Source: Streptomyces spiroverticillatus (GTDB taxonomy: Bacteria > Actinomycetota > Actinomycetes > Streptomycetales > Streptomycetaceae). From it: a DNA stretch of 64,000 nucleotides. Under the pieces are notes generated by a model. It was not told the origin of the DNA and did no database searches. It saw only the letters and a program-made list of their open reading frames with translations. Numbering within the stretch: the stretch's first letter is position 1; each line of letters opens with the position of its first letter. The translations under genes were made by a program, and so were the position numbers. The DNA lies in NCBI GenBank assembly GCA_014650415.1, contig BMUX01000003.1, forward strand, positions 682,001-746,000. The letters run 5' to 3'. This document shows positions 63,339-64,000 of the stretch, piece after piece.

Positions 63339-64000
63339 CTACGCCGGTGCCACCAGCAGCGGCCGCGCCCGCTCCCGCAGCTCCACCACACGCGGCTCGT
63401 CGCCGTACGGCTCCAGGCGGTGCAGCAGGTCCCGTACGTACTCGGTGGTGCGCGCCGAGGAGATCCGGCCCGCCACCTCCACCGCGCGCGTGCCCGCCGC
63501 GCAGGCCGCGTCCAGGTTTCCCGACTCCAGTTCGGCGACCGCGCTCACCACGAGCCGCAGCCCGTGCGACCGTACGAACTCCTCGGTCGGCCGGGACAGC
63601 GCCTGCTCGGTGAACCGCCGCACCTGGCGCGGGAGTTTGAGGTCGCGGTAGCACTCGGCCGCGTCGGCGGCCAGTCGGTCGTAGGAGTAGAAGCCCAGCC
63701 AGGACGGGTCCGCGTCGCCGTCCCGCGAGCGCTCCAGCCAGCCCTCCGCCGCCTTCAGCGCGGCCCCGGCCGCCACCGGGTCGCCCGCCTTCGCGTGCGC
63801 GCGCGCCTCCACCAGGCGGAAGAAGCTCATGGTGCGGGCGGTGGCCAGGCCCCGGTTGCGCTCCAGGGCGGCCTGGGCGAGGTCGACGCCCTCGTCGGCG
63901 AAGCCGCGGTAGGTGGCCTGGAGGGACATCGAGGCGAGGACGTATCCGCCCAGGGGCACGTCGGCGGCGGCGCGGGCGAGGCGCAGCGCCTGGATGTAGT
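63339..64000 (-). CDS. TPR-containing regulator, C-terminal part (5' end outside window)
   Basis: Open frame continuing past the right edge, ending at 63339; at least 220 aa visible. Helical repeats of TPR type: [104 protein letters not shown]. This is the C-terminal half of the streptomycete regulators with an N-terminal helix-turn-helix and TPRs (sporulation-associated, recalled from this locus). The DNA-binding part is not in the window, so the call rests on the TPR half. Confidence 0.8.
   Translation of the reverse strand, partial: YIQALRLARAAADVPLGGYVLASMSLQATYRGFADEGVDLAQAALERNRGLATARTMSFFRLVEARAHAKAGDPVAAGAALKAAEGWLERSRDGDADPSWLGFYSYDRLAADAAECYRDLKLPRQVRRFTEQALSRPTEEFVRSHGLRLVVSAVAELESGNLDAACAAGTRAVEVAGRISSARTTEYVRDLLHRLEPYGDEPRVVELRERARPLLVAPA

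Overview
The window is a high-GC, densely coded piece of a Streptomyces chromosome. The purine genes purD, purC, purSQL, purF and purM are scattered as in other streptomycetes. The window also holds bldC, an Lsr2 paralogue, DUF3073 and DUF6274 proteins, valine dehydrogenase, tRNAs with and without encoded CCA, many GTG starts and several apparently leaderless genes. From recall, the order dnaX - purD - purC - lsrL - purSQL - purF - purM - vdh - bldC - hrpA - DEAD-box helicase - M23 peptidase - prsW - trmB matches the core region around SCO4065-SCO4114 of S. coelicolor.

Layout. (1) 1-3791, minus strand: a three-gene cassette of clearly lower GC ending beside a tRNA-Ser(GGA). It encodes a small helical protein, a 957-aa protein with an eroded P-loop followed by helical repeats, and a truncated third protein at the window edge. 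This is the best candidate for an undescribed system. (2) 4317-12361: tRNA-Ser, SRP RNA, dnaX behind a PafBC/RecA-NDp-type promoter, purD, a membrane protein that looks like an M48 peptidase without its active site, and an N,N-dimethylformamidase-like protein. (3) 12501-17803: purC, then a sensor kinase / response regulator / ABC-2 transporter operon bracketed by two copies of tRNA-Gly(GCC) with near-identical terminators, then tRNA-Gly(TCC). (4) 17933-21806: lsrL divergent from purS-purQ-purL, whose reading frames overlap. (5) 21906-29685: two related membrane proteins, a DinB/MDMPI-type protein with a second PafBC-type promoter, a two-META-domain lipoprotein, a sulfatase preceded by a cysteine-ended leader peptide, and a repetitive secreted protein. 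(6) 29801-36882: purF, purM, DUF3073, vdh, a conserved hypothetical gene, bldC with a long regulatory region, and DUF6274. (7) 37006-44462: tRNA-Asp, hrpA, a secreted DsbA-like protein with a CcdA-like partner, a Uma2-type protein and a tRNA-Glu/Asp/Phe cluster. (8) 44544-50836: a membrane metallophosphoesterase, a small zincin, two coupled CrcB/Fluc fluoride channels, a lipoprotein and an RGG-tailed DEAD-box helicase. (9) 51044-64000: a secreted beta-propeller-like protein, tRNA-Lys, a membrane Ser/Thr kinase with an SH3-like sensor, tRNA-fMet, an SpoIIE-type phosphatase, a c-di-AMP (ydaO-type) riboswitch in front of an M23 peptidase, an aldo/keto reductase, PrsW-like protease, TrmB, LhgO and the C-terminal part of a TPR regulator.

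Functionally most of the window is housekeeping: de novo purine synthesis, replication clamp loading, protein targeting, tRNA supply and modification, and RNA helicases. Developmental and envelope genes are interspersed (bldC, lsrL, kinase/phosphatase, c-di-AMP-controlled cell-wall hydrolase). The accessory part is the left-edge cassette. All family assignments come from reading motifs by eye; no database search was run.
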